Shown here piece after piece: positions 28,223-35,931 of a stretch of 64,000 nt of DNA. A program made the position numbers and the translations under genes. Each line of letters opens with the position of its first letter. Position 1 is the stretch's first letter. The notes below the pieces were generated by a model. It was not told where the DNA came from. It made no database searches and was given only the letters and a program-made list of their open reading frames with translations. This DNA is from Hyphomicrobiales bacterium (GTDB taxonomy: Bacteria > Pseudomonadota > Alphaproteobacteria > Rhizobiales > Rhizobiaceae): the NCBI GenBank assembly GCA_900469345.1, contig UBWZ01000001.1, positions 62,001-126,000 of the forward strand, in the 5' to 3' direction.

Positions 28223-28984
28223 CTAGAGCAGGAAGAAGTCGCTGGTGACCTTTGTCACGTGGTCGATGACGATCTCGAAATCGGCCTTCTTGTCGCCGTT
28301 TACGTCGGCAAAGACATGGCTCGACGAGCCGTGCTTTTCGTAGCGCACTTCGCCCGCCTTGCCGTCGAATGCAGCCGTCCCCATGAACTTGAAGACCTGG
28401 TCGCCGCTCACCTTGGTGTTGGCGTCGATCACCGTCAGGTCGATCTTGTCCTTCTGGGCCTTCGAGAAATCGGTGATCTCGTCGTAGGCGGCGGTGGTGC
28501 TTTCCTTGATGGATTTGAAAAGGAACATGTCCGCGCCGGTGCCGCCCGAAAGATGATCCGCACCGAGCGCGCCGTAGACGCGGTCATTGCCCGCCCCGCC
28601 TGTCAGCTTGTCGGTGTAATTCGTGCCGATGACCGTGTCCGACCCGGCCGTCAGCACGCTCGCAAAGCCCGCATCGTCGCCGGCGAAGATGGTCACCGCC
28701 AGGCTGTGGGCGTCGACGCTGAGGCCGGTCGCGGACAGCGCCGTGGAACCGTCCGTCTTGACGGTCACGCCTTTCACGAGGCCGGTCACGTCGGTCAGCG
28801 CGAACGCGTCCGACAGGCTGTAGTTGAACGAGTCACCGGTAAACAGCGTGAAATTCTTGGCGTCGTCGTAGATCTTCAGAGAGGTGGAATTGCCGTCGTA
28901 GTTTGCATAGTTGAACAAGTCGCTTGCGCCCAGGTCCGACATGTCGATACCCAGAGTAATATTCCCGAACGTAAACTTAGCCAT
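28223..28984 (-). CDS. Small RTX-type calcium-binding secreted protein
   Basis: A 253-residue protein with no signal peptide. In the middle (about 127-155) are hemolysin-type nonapeptide repeats (LTGGAGNDRVYGALGADHLSGGTGADMF). The C-terminus, beginning DEITDFSKAQKDKIDLTVID, matches the M10/serralysin-type C-terminal secretion region. Such proteins leave through type I secretion and fold on calcium outside the cell. The first 120 residues match no family I know. No ABC/HlyD secretion genes are adjacent, so export must use a pump encoded elsewhere. ATG 28984 is used because MAKFTFGNITLG begins the conserved-looking part. Confidence 0.87.
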   Translation of the reverse strand: MAKFTFGNITLGIDMSDLGASDLFNYANYDGNSTSLKIYDDAKNFTLFTGDSFNYSLSDAFALTDVTGLVKGVTVKTDGSTALSATGLSVDAHSLAVTIFAGDDAGFASVLTAGSDTVIGTNYTDKLTGGAGNDRVYGALGADHLSGGTGADMFLFKSIKESTTAAYDEITDFSKAQKDKIDLTVIDANTKVSGDQVFKFMGTAAFDGKAGEVRYEKHGSSSHVFADVNGDKKADFEIVIDHVTKVTSDFFLL

Positions 28985-29058
28985 GATCCGCCCCCCAGTG
29001 AAGATGCGCAGCGTCATAGCAAGTCTTTGACGATTCGCAAACGGGACATGCGTCTACG

Positions 29059-29083
29059 CCAGCAACAATTCAAACGTTGCTGG
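29059..29083 (-). terminator. Hairpin downstream of KDPG aldolase gene
   Basis: Eight-base perfect stem CCAGCAAC / GTTGCTGG with a nine-base loop, about 90 bases past the aldolase stop. There is no U tract on either strand. Confidence 0.35.
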
Positions 29084-29173
29084 AGCGGAGCGATCGGGTT
29101 GCTGATCAAACTAGAATATACGGCGATAACGAAAGGATCGCCATGGACCAGAGCGACCCGGTCCAGCCGGCAT

Positions 29174-29812
29174 CTACGCCTTGAGCGCGAAGGCCTCGGA
29201 GGCAAGCTTGGTGATGCCGGCCCAGTCGGAAGCCGCCACCATGTCCTTCGGTGCCACCCAGGAGCCGCCGACGCAGACCACGTTCGGCAGCGACAGATAG
29301 TCCATCGCGTTCTTGAGCGAGATCCCGCCCGTCGGGCAGAACAGCGTGCCGGCCAGCGGCGAGGACAGGGCCTTGAGGTAGGCTGCCCCGCCAGCCTGCT
29401 CGGCCGGGAAGAACTTCATCACGTCGTAGCCCGCCTCGCGCAGCGCCATGACTTCGCTTGCCGTCGCCGCACCGGGAAGCAGCGGCACGTCCGATCCCCT
29501 GGCGGCATCGAGCACCCCCGGCGTCGAGCCGGGGCTGACGATGAAGGTCGAGCCGGCCTTGACGGCGGCGTCGAAATCGCGGGCGTTGAGAATGGTGCCG
29601 GCACCGACATTGGCGCCTTCGACCTCGGCCGCGACGGCCTTGACGGCGTCGAGAGCGGCGGGCGTGCGCATGGTGATCTCGATCGCCCTCAGGCCGCCGG
29701 CCACCAGGGCTCTGGCCAGGCCGACGGCAGACTTGGCATCATCGACGATCAGCACCGGCACGACCGGCTGCAGTTTCAGAATGGAAAGCAGCTTTTCGCT
29801 CTTGCCGGTCAT
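29174..29812 (-). CDS. eda: 2-dehydro-3-deoxy-6-phosphogluconate aldolase (KDPG/KHG aldolase)
   Basis: A 212-residue class I aldolase of the Entner-Doudoroff pathway, splitting KDPG into pyruvate and glyceraldehyde 3-phosphate. The catalytic glutamate is in LRAIEITMRTPAAL, the Schiff-base lysine in DVMKFFPAEQAGG, and the phosphate-binding loop in FCPTGGISLKNAMDYL. The Entner-Doudoroff route is the main sugar pathway in rhizobia. It stands alone; edd and zwf are not adjacent. Confidence 0.94.
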   Translation of the reverse strand: MTGKSEKLLSILKLQPVVPVLIVDDAKSAVGLARALVAGGLRAIEITMRTPAALDAVKAVAAEVEGANVGAGTILNARDFDAAVKAGSTFIVSPGSTPGVLDAARGSDVPLLPGAATASEVMALREAGYDVMKFFPAEQAGGAAYLKALSSPLAGTLFCPTGGISLKNAMDYLSLPNVVCVGGSWVAPKDMVAASDWAGITKLASEAFALKA

Positions 29813-29975
29813 GGCGCCCGTCTCCGTTCAAACGATTGAAATCCGCCCCGGAAATAACGCCGGACGTTCGGTCTGTCGAGAAAAAACCGGCTCCGGCCGC
29901 GCAACAGTTTCACCATGCACAGTTTTGCTCTAGGTTTCGGGCGGATATGTCCGCATTTTCAACGGCAGGATCAGC

Positions 29976-30470
29976 ATGGCCAAGGAAATCGAGCGCAAGT
30001 TTCTGGTGCGGAACGACGGCTGGAAGGCGGAAGCGACGTCGTCGTCACGTTTCCTGCAGGCCTATATCGCCGGCGGCGATGACCGGTCCGTCCGGGTTCG
30101 CATCTCCGACGGCGAGAAGGCGAAGCTGACGATCAAGGTCGGCCGGGAATTGCTCTCCCGCGACGAGTTCGAATACGACATCCCGCTCCAGGACGCACAG
30201 GATCTCGCCCGCGCCGCACTCGGCACGGTTCTCGAAAAGACCCGCTACAAGATCGATCACGAAGGTTATGTCTGGGAGGTCGACGTCTATGACGGCGCCT
30301 ACAAGGGCCTCGTCGTGGCGGAGGTCGAGATGGAGCATGAAGAGGCGGCACCCGCCCTGCCGGATTGGGTCGGCGTGGAGGTCACGGGGGACCGGCGCTA
30401 TTCCAACCATGTCATGGCAACCGAGGATCTGAGCGGGGAGCTCGCCGATGGCCTACAGGCTGCATCCTGA
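29976..30470 (+). CDS. CYTH domain protein (triphosphate tunnel metalloenzyme)
   Basis: A 164-residue protein that begins MAKEIERKFLVRND, containing the diagnostic ExExK motif of the CYTH/TTM superfamily. Basic strands follow (VRVRISDGEKAKLTIKVGR) and an acidic C-terminal end (VVAEVEMEHEEAAPALP). Bacterial members usually hydrolyse inorganic triphosphate; no nucleotide cyclase features were seen. It overlaps the CHAD gene by 23 bases. The two domains are often fused in one protein in other bacteria. Confidence 0.92.
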   Translation: MAKEIERKFLVRNDGWKAEATSSSRFLQAYIAGGDDRSVRVRISDGEKAKLTIKVGRELLSRDEFEYDIPLQDAQDLARAALGTVLEKTRYKIDHEGYVWEVDVYDGAYKGLVVAEVEMEHEEAAPALPDWVGVEVTGDRRYSNHVMATEDLSGELADGLQAAS

Positions 30471-31464
30471 GAAAAACTTTTCCGACAGCGTCAAGGCTGT
30501 CGCGAGCAGCCAGCTGACCAAGGCGATCGAGCTGCTGGCCGACCATCCGCGCGGCCCTCACGAGGCGGTCCACGATGCCCGCAAGCGGTTCAAGCGGCTG
30601 CGCGCGCTCTATCTGCTGGTGGCCCCCGGCGACAAAACGTTCCGCAAGCGTGAAAACGCTCGCATCCGGGACATGGCGCAGACCCTTTCGGCGGTGCGCG
30701 ATGCGACCGCGCTGGTCGAGACCGTCGACTATCTTTGCAGCCTTGCGGGCTCCCCCGAGGAACTGTCCGCGCTGACCGCCGCGTCGGCGACACTGGCGCA
30801 GCGGCGCGACCGGATTGCCGCCGAAGAGCACGACCTGCCGGCCAGGATGGAGGCGGCAACCGCCACCTGTCGCGAGGCAATCGTCGCCCTGGACGACTTG
30901 TCGCTCGATGCCGGAAGACGCCGCACGGCAAGGATGCTGGAAAAATCCTGGAAGAAGCAGCGCCGCCGCGCGCTGGCGGCCCTCAAAGAGTGCCACGACA
31001 ACGCCCACGCGGAAGCCTTTCACGAACTGCGCAAGGCCGGCCAGACCTACTGGATGCACCTGGCGCTGCTCGGCGGCATCTGGCCTTCCGCCATGCGTGC
31101 CAAGCAGAACGAGGCCAAGCGGCTCGTCGACCTTCTGGGCCACGAACACGACCTGTCCGTGCTAACCCAGCTCGTCAACGAAAGCCCGGAGCTGTTCGGC
31201 GACAGCGAGACGCTGGCCCGCATCCTCGGCGCCATCATCATCCGCCAGCAGAGCCTGCGGCAGGAAACGCTGCCGATCGCCGAAAAGGTCTTCGGCGACG
31301 ACCCGGCGGTCGAAGGGGAGATCATCGGGCGCCTCTGGATCGAGGCATCCCGCCGCACGCAGCCGAAGGCGCGCAAGTCCCGCGAGAAGCGAAAGCCGCC
31401 GAAGGCCGCCAACGGTGCCGCGTCCACGGCCGTCGCCCTGCAGATCGACCAGGCGGCCGAATAG
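30448..31464 (+). CDS. CHAD domain protein (polyphosphate-binding)
   Basis: A 338-residue, very basic helical protein. The CHAD pattern of conserved histidines is visible in VHDARKRFKRLRALYL, FHELRKAGQTYWMHLALL and LGHEHDLSVLTQLV. CHAD domains bind inorganic polyphosphate and localise to polyphosphate granules. The C-terminus is a Lys/Arg-rich tail (RKSREKRKPPK). It overlaps the CYTH gene by 23 bases and is translated with it, so both probably act in polyphosphate or triphosphate metabolism. Confidence 0.91.
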   Translation: MAYRLHPEKNFSDSVKAVASSQLTKAIELLADHPRGPHEAVHDARKRFKRLRALYLLVAPGDKTFRKRENARIRDMAQTLSAVRDATALVETVDYLCSLAGSPEELSALTAASATLAQRRDRIAAEEHDLPARMEAATATCREAIVALDDLSLDAGRRRTARMLEKSWKKQRRRALAALKECHDNAHAEAFHELRKAGQTYWMHLALLGGIWPSAMRAKQNEAKRLVDLLGHEHDLSVLTQLVNESPELFGDSETLARILGAIIIRQQSLRQETLPIAEKVFGDDPAVEGEIIGRLWIEASRRTQPKARKSREKRKPPKAANGAASTAVALQIDQAAE

Positions 31465-31538
31465 GCAGCCGCCAAAAACCGCGTGTCCGCCGCAGCTGAT
31501 CCGTTGCGCGCAAGGCCGTCCGGCTGTATTTGAGCGGC

Positions 31539-32483
31539 ATGACAGACATTCTGACCCATACTCGGCCCGATGCGGCGGGCGCCTGGCTCGTCGCCGCGCT
31601 CTACCATTTTGCGCGCTTCGACCGCTACGAGCAGTTTCGCGAACCGCTGCAGGCCTTTTGTGACGCGAACGGCATCAAGGGCACGCTGCTGCTTGCCCGC
31701 GAGGGCATCAACGGCACCGTTGCCGGTTCCGACGCGGCGATCGCAGCCCTGCTTGCCCATCTGCGCGCCCAGCCGGAATTCGCCGCGCTGGAGCACAAGG
31801 AAAGCCGCGCCTCCAAAATGCCCTTCGTGCGCATGAAGGTGAAGCTGAAGAAGGAAATCGTCACGATGGGCGTCGAGGACATCGATCCGATGCGGATCGT
31901 CGGCACCTATGTCGACCCCAAGGACTGGAATGCGCTGATCTCCGATCCGGACACCATCGTCATCGACACGCGCAACGACTACGAGACGGCGATCGGCATC
32001 TTTAAGGGTGCGGTCGATCCGAACACAAAGACCTTTCGCGAATTCCCCGACTGGGTGCGCAACAATGCGGGCCTGCACAACAAGCCCAAGATCGCGATGT
32101 ACTGCACCGGCGGCATCCGCTGCGAGAAGGCCACCGCCTTCATGAAGGAAGAGGGTTTCGACGAGGTCTACCACCTGAAGGGCGGCATCCTCAAATATCT
32201 CGAGGAAGTGCCGGCCGAGGAAAGCCTCTGGGAAGGCGCCTGCTTCGTGTTCGACGAGCGCGTCTCGGTGGAACACGGCCTGAAGGAAGGCAATCACAAG
32301 CTTTGCCATGCCTGCCGCAACCCCATCACGGCGGAAGAAGTGACGTCGCCCCTCTATGAAGAGGGCGTGTCCTGCTCGCACTGCTACGCGACGCGCACCG
32401 AAGACGATCGCGAACGCTACCGGGAACGGCAGCGGCAGATCGCTCTCGCCAGGAAGCGTGGCGACAGGCATATCGGCGGCTGA
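31539..32483 (+). CDS. trhO: tRNA uridine(34) hydroxylase TrhO (rhodanese-related)
   Basis: A 314-residue protein of the YceA/TrhO family. An acylphosphatase-like N-terminal domain ([24 protein letters not shown]) is followed by a rhodanese domain with active cysteine in [15 protein letters not shown] and a C-terminal zinc-like segment CHACRNPI...SCSHCYA. TrhO hydroxylates uridine 34 of certain tRNAs using oxygen, a step toward cmo5U. ATG 31539 is chosen over the upstream TTG 31530. It is a single gene. Confidence 0.93.
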   Translation: MTDILTHTRPDAAGAWLVAALYHFARFDRYEQFREPLQAFCDANGIKGTLLLAREGINGTVAGSDAAIAALLAHLRAQPEFAALEHKESRASKMPFVRMKVKLKKEIVTMGVEDIDPMRIVGTYVDPKDWNALISDPDTIVIDTRNDYETAIGIFKGAVDPNTKTFREFPDWVRNNAGLHNKPKIAMYCTGGIRCEKATAFMKEEGFDEVYHLKGGILKYLEEVPAEESLWEGACFVFDERVSVEHGLKEGNHKLCHACRNPITAEEVTSPLYEEGVSCSHCYATRTEDDRERYRERQRQIALARKRGDRHIGG

Positions 32484-32590
32484 AGCGGCACCGGATCGGG
32501 ATGCGCCGCGGGGCATGCCCGAGATCGGCGGCCGGCAGGCTGGCATTGGCGGGCATGCTGCGCTAATTCTGGTTGCGGAGGACCGCCCCC

Positions 32591-32839
32591 ATGCAGAATG
32601 TTCCGCAGCCTGGCAGCCGCTTTTTCGCACCCTATCAGGTCGCTTCGGACTGGTGCTCGCACGTGCCCGACGGACAGGACCATGACGACTGCATCGTCGG
32701 CTCGCTCGGCACCATCGCCAACCAGCAACAATATGCGGCCGATCGGGTCGGCGTTCTGGAAACGGCCTTCCTGGTCGTCGTGCTGATCGGGATAGTACTT
32801 CTCGTGCGCCGGCGCATCTCTGCCCGCTGGTCGCTCTAA
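32591..32839 (+). CDS. Small single-pass membrane protein, unknown
   Basis: An 82-residue protein. The first 50 residues are soluble (FFAPYQVASDWCSHVPDGQDHDDCIVGSL, with two cysteines), then one C-terminal transmembrane helix (VLETAFLVVVLIGIVLLV) and a basic tail RRRISARWSL. This tail-anchored layout would place the cysteine-bearing part in the cytoplasm. GGAGG lies about ten bases upstream of the ATG. I recognise no family. Confidence 0.65.
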   Translation: MQNVPQPGSRFFAPYQVASDWCSHVPDGQDHDDCIVGSLGTIANQQQYAADRVGVLETAFLVVVLIGIVLLVRRRISARWSL

Positions 32840-32932
32840 CGTGCACGGATGCCGGCGCCGGTGCGCGTCGGACCGTAAACCATGCTGGCAAGGTTCTGTT
32901 GCCGCGTGCAGCAGCAGGCTTATCATGACAGC

Positions 32933-33283
32933 ATGATGAAACCCCTGTCCCTGAAGATCCTCGCCTGGGTCTCGCTTCTCGCCATCGTCTTTGTCACCGT
33001 CTCGCCGATCGGCTGGCGACCGCATGACCTCCTGCCCGTCGACCTCGACCGCGCCGCCGCCTTTGCGCTGATGACGCTGCTCTTCGTGCTCGCCTACCCC
33101 CGGCATTTCCTTCTTTGCAGCGCCCTGCTGATCCTCGGCGCGCTTGGCATAGAGGCGCTCCAGTTGCTCTCGCCGACCCGCCACGCGCACCTCGACGACG
33201 CCGTCGTGAAAGCCGCCGGCGCTGCCGTCGGCGCCGTCACCGCCTGGACCATCAACCAGATCCGGGCAACCCGCACCGTCTGA
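32933..33283 (+). CDS. VanZ-like family membrane protein
   Basis: A 116-residue inner-membrane protein with four hydrophobic segments and the VanZ pattern: VTVSPIGWRPHDLLPVDLDR, then FALMTLLFVLAYP, ALGIEALQLLSPTRHAHLDD and a last helix. The E..Q...P.R....D motif is characteristic. Function is unknown outside teicoplanin resistance, and this short form is common in alphaproteobacteria. ATG 32933 or 32936 are both possible; the ORF upstream to 32882 adds a non-hydrophobic Cys/Gln stretch. Confidence 0.8.
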   Translation: MMKPLSLKILAWVSLLAIVFVTVSPIGWRPHDLLPVDLDRAAAFALMTLLFVLAYPRHFLLCSALLILGALGIEALQLLSPTRHAHLDDAVVKAAGAAVGAVTAWTINQIRATRTV

Positions 33284-33357
33284 AACGCTGGCTGCGGAAC
33301 GCAATGGCATGTTACGGGTTATTCGTTCGCCGCATCATGCGGCAAGGAGCAACGCTC

Positions 33358-33654
33358 ATGCCTGACACCTCAGGACTGCCACCCCAAACGGCCGCCATAC
33401 CCGGCATACTGGCGCCATCCCCGATCGTCGAGATCTCGAGCCCCTTCAAGCGACAATCGGAAGAGCGGGCGCAGCGCGAGCGAGAGGCCAACCGCGTGAT
33501 TGCGCGTTTCCAGCGCGGAGTGACGGGTGCCGGAATATCGCTGTCGCAGGCCGCCGCCGGCGACGAGCCGGACCATGCGGGCGCCGAGCCCACCTCGCTC
33601 AGCGAGCGCCGCGACGTCAGGCCGGACTTCTGGCTTCCGGGCGGTCACATCTAG
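33358..33654 (+). CDS. Small hypothetical protein, first of a small-protein run
   Basis: A 98-residue protein I do not recognise. It has a Pro-rich start (SGLPPQTAAIPGILAPSPI), a strongly charged helix (FKRQSEERAQREREANRVIA) likely to form a coiled coil, and a polar end. GGAG lies eight bases before the ATG. A GGAAC-N16-GGTT sequence at 33296-33320 may be an EcfG-like promoter. It precedes four similarly small genes on the same strand. Confidence 0.6.
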   Translation: MPDTSGLPPQTAAIPGILAPSPIVEISSPFKRQSEERAQREREANRVIARFQRGVTGAGISLSQAAAGDEPDHAGAEPTSLSERRDVRPDFWLPGGHI

Positions 33655-33781
33655 ACTGACACGCAAAGGCACCGATAATGGCGGGCCGGCTTGTATAAGC
33701 CTGCCCGCAGCACCATTTAGAAGGGGCGTTCAGCCTTTTGGCGACCTGATCCTCCCGGCACTGCCGGACGTTGGCAAACCT

Positions 33782-33798
33782 TGAAACGGAACGTTTCA
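33782..33798 (+). promoter_or_regulatory. Perfect inverted repeat upstream of small-protein genes
   Basis: TGAAACG, three bases, CGTTTCA: a perfect seven-base inverted repeat 65 bases before the gene at 33863. It resembles a dimeric regulator site. No regulator is identified. Confidence 0.4.
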
Positions 33799-33862
33799 CT
33801 CCGAGCCTTCTGGCCGGAGACCGCGCCGCACCGTCGGCGTGAGCCCATAACGAGGATGATCC

Positions 33863-34069
33863 ATGATCCAGACTGCCCGAACCGCCGCCGAGAATCTCTT
33901 CAAACGACCCGTTGCCGACAAGGCGTCCGATGCCGGCAAGCTGCAGGAGTTCCGCAGCACCCAGTTGCTGCGCAAGCAGGAAACCCGGCGCGATGAGCTG
34001 TCCGAACGCCTTCAGAAACGCCGCCATGAAAACGCTGCTGCGGCGACGCTCTTCCGTTCCCCATCCTGA
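33863..34069 (+). CDS. Small hypothetical protein
   Basis: A 68-residue, highly charged and mostly helical protein (MIQTARTAAENLFKRPVADK, then LRKQETRRDELSERLQKRRH). GAGGATG precedes the start. It has no signal or membrane helix and matches no family I know. The Arg/Lys-rich helix could bind nucleic acid or a partner. It sits 38 bases before the next small gene, consistent with one transcript. Confidence 0.6.
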   Translation: MIQTARTAAENLFKRPVADKASDAGKLQEFRSTQLLRKQETRRDELSERLQKRRHENAAAATLFRSPS

Positions 34070-34107
34070 CACCGTTTCGACCTGCGGCCCAACCGGGAGA
34101 ACAACCA

Positions 34108-34368
34108 ATGGCAGTTTTCGATTACAACGCCGGTGCAGGCCTTTATCCCTGCAAGACGCATAGAATGCGCAGCCGTATTCAATACCAGCGCTTTGAATCG
34201 GCGGCAGAGGCGCTGCGCTTCGCCATCGAGGACATGCCGGCACAACTGCTTCGCGGCTCGATTCTCGAAGTCGACGATGCGCGGTTCGATGCCACCCAGA
34301 TCCGCCGCCTCTACGATGCCAGCGATTACCCTCTGGCCCGGCGGTCGTCCCCGTCCACGCCTTCGTAA
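34108..34368 (+). CDS. Small hypothetical protein
   Basis: An 86-residue soluble protein beginning MAVFDYNAGAGLYPCKTHRM. The core RFESAAEALRFAIEDMPAQLLRGSILEVDDARFD reads like a compact alpha/beta fold similar to many rhizobial small proteins of unknown role. GGGAGA lies about ten bases before the ATG. There is one cysteine and no export signal. It is followed 23 bases later by the next small gene. Confidence 0.65.
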   Translation: MAVFDYNAGAGLYPCKTHRMRSRIQYQRFESAAEALRFAIEDMPAQLLRGSILEVDDARFDATQIRRLYDASDYPLARRSSPSTPS

Positions 34369-34391
34369 CCGGGCGCTTGGGGAGAGACCGA

Positions 34392-34640
34392 ATGTCGATC
34401 AAGACAGTCATGAAGAGCGTGACGTTCCGCAAACCCTTTCAGTTGCCGGGCATGGACAGGCCTCATGCACCCGGCGTGTTTGACTTGCAGGTGGATGAAG
34501 AACCACTCGACGTCATGTGGGAAGGCTATCACCGGACACTGACGCTGATGGTGACCTCGGGCGGCATGACGGAGGCGATCGCGGTGACCGAAACCGACCT
34601 CGAAGCCGCCCTGGCATCCGACACCGGGGCAGCGGCCTAG
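34392..34640 (+). CDS. Small hypothetical protein
   Basis: An 82-residue protein (MSIKTVMKSVTFRKPFQLPG start). It is rich in beta-type segments: HAPGVFDLQVDEEPLDVMWE and YHRTLTLMVTSGGMTEAIAV. GGAGAG lies seven bases before ATG 34392, preferred over 34377. The sequence is conserved-looking with good codon bias, but I know no family for it. Confidence 0.65.
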   Translation: MSIKTVMKSVTFRKPFQLPGMDRPHAPGVFDLQVDEEPLDVMWEGYHRTLTLMVTSGGMTEAIAVTETDLEAALASDTGAAA

Positions 34641-34710
34641 CCCACGGTTGAGAGCGCCCGCCCCACAGGCCCGACCGGACCCGGCCCGACCTGACACAAG
34701 GAATTCGACC

Positions 34711-34968
34711 ATGCACGACGTCAAGCAATTCGCCCTGAGCTCCAACGGCGACCGCTGGTTCCTGGCGACCAGCGACGACACCCAGGAGCGCTATGTACTT
34801 CACAAGGCCAACGAGCCATCCGGCGGGCATGAAACACGCACGCCGGTGCGCGACTTTCTGAACATCAGACCCTTCGGGCCGGAGCGCGCTGCGCTCCTGG
34901 AAATCCTTGGCGTGGACGACGACACCGCCGATGGCGCGCAGTCGAGCTATACGTCCTCGTCGCTTTAG
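34711..34968 (+). CDS. Small hypothetical protein
   Basis: An 85-residue protein. The beta-rich first half (QFALSSNGDRWFLATSDDTQ, RYVLHKANEPSGGHETRTPV) and helix FGPERAALLEILG suggest a folded cytosolic domain. It has an AAGGA ribosome site about nine bases upstream. The end is Asp/Ser-rich. It closes the run of small genes; the following 476 bases are non-coding. Confidence 0.65.
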   Translation: MHDVKQFALSSNGDRWFLATSDDTQERYVLHKANEPSGGHETRTPVRDFLNIRPFGPERAALLEILGVDDDTADGAQSSYTSSSL

Positions 34969-35365
34969 CGATTGCCGGCAGCGCTGCGGCGCCTGCTGCC
35001 GGCCTGCGGCCGCCACACCGTCGCCGACCCGGTCCCTCCCCAGTTTGCCGCGGACTCTGCCCCCCAGCACCCCAGTTCCCCGATGTGCATCCGCGGCCGC
35101 ACTACTCCCGTGCCGGCAGCACTTGTGCAGCACTGTGTAGCACTGGGCAGTAACGACCCTTGGGGATCGCATATAAGCTAAAAAGGTGCACCAGGGTTAA
35201 GAGATGAAATCTTCGGTTGCGAAAACGTGATAGTTGATCGCGCTTGATTGGATGATCGCGTAGTTTTGCATCCAAGTATAACGCCGGCCTCATCATCGTA
35301 AGCCGATAATTACTGTGATGTTCCACGCGAGGTAAGGAGATTTTAGGGTATTTGGTCTGAAAGAC
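34969..35365. other. Non-coding stretch, AT-rich in its second half
   Basis: No credible gene on either strand. From about 35160 the composition becomes clearly more AT-rich than the surroundings. Three tandem near-repeats of GCAGCACTNG lie at 35116-35146 with about ten-base spacing. It may hold regulatory sites or an untranslated RNA for the gene at 35445. Confidence 0.5.
35116..35146. repeat. Three tandem ten-base direct repeats
   Basis: Units GCAGCACTTGT, GCAGCACTGT and GTAGCACTGG follow one another at roughly one helical turn. This spacing is suited to cooperative protein binding. No function is known. Confidence 0.4.
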
Positions 35366-35395
35366 TTGCACGAAGCTAATTTATGAACATATGTT
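35366..35395 (+). promoter_or_regulatory. Probable sigma-70 promoter of the two-HTH gene
   Basis: TTGCAC, 18 bases, TATGTT. Transcription would begin near 35402, downstream of ATG 35391, which supports the GTG start at 35445. Confidence 0.5.
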
Positions 35396-35444
35396 ATTTG
35401 AAAAGAAAATCCGGCAGGCAAGCCTGCTACAGGGGGAGACCACC

Positions 35445-35909
35445 GTGCTTAAGATCTACGAAGGACAGGTCGAGGCTCTATCGTTGCGACTGCGTCGTGC
35501 CGAGGAGGATCTCGAGCGACTTTGTAGCCTGGAGCAGACCCCCGAAGTTGCCGCGGCGATTGCCGATCTCGTCGCCGAGACGGAAGAACTCCGGCACCTG
35601 ATCGCCCAGGCCGAAGACAAGCTCATGCGCGAAAAGGTCAAGACGGCAAGGGCGCTGCGTTATCGCAGCATGCGCCTTGGCGACATTGCCGAGAAGGTTG
35701 GCCTCAGCAAGACGACGGTCCAGCGCGCCTGCCGCGACATTCCGATCGACCGCCGGTCGGCACCCCGGCTTGAGCCGCCGGTCTGGCTGGAAAAGGCAAA
35801 GACCCTCGAGGCGCAGGGAAAGACCCGCCGCGTCATCGCCATCGAGCTTGGCATTCCGATGGCCAATTTCTACCGTGCCTACAACCGGTTTTCCGGAACC
35901 CGCGGCTGA
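35445..35909 (+). CDS. Putative DNA-binding protein with coiled coil and two HTH motifs
   Basis: A 154-residue protein from a GTG with GGGGAG upstream. The first 65 residues are a heptad-rich coiled coil (QVEALSLRLRRAEEDLERLC through LIAQAEDKLMREK). Then come two helix-turn-helix-like segments: MRLGDIAEKVGLSKTTVQRACRDI and KTRRVIAIELGIPMANFYRAYNRF. It resembles the DNA-binding part of resolvases or transposases but has no catalytic domain, so it may be a regulator. The upstream frame to 35391 overlaps its likely promoter. Its AT-rich upstream region hints at foreign origin. Confidence 0.7.
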   Translation: MLKIYEGQVEALSLRLRRAEEDLERLCSLEQTPEVAAAIADLVAETEELRHLIAQAEDKLMREKVKTARALRYRSMRLGDIAEKVGLSKTTVQRACRDIPIDRRSAPRLEPPVWLEKAKTLEAQGKTRRVIAIELGIPMANFYRAYNRFSGTRG

Positions 35910-35931
35910 GGCACTGCTGCCTGTCGCGATC

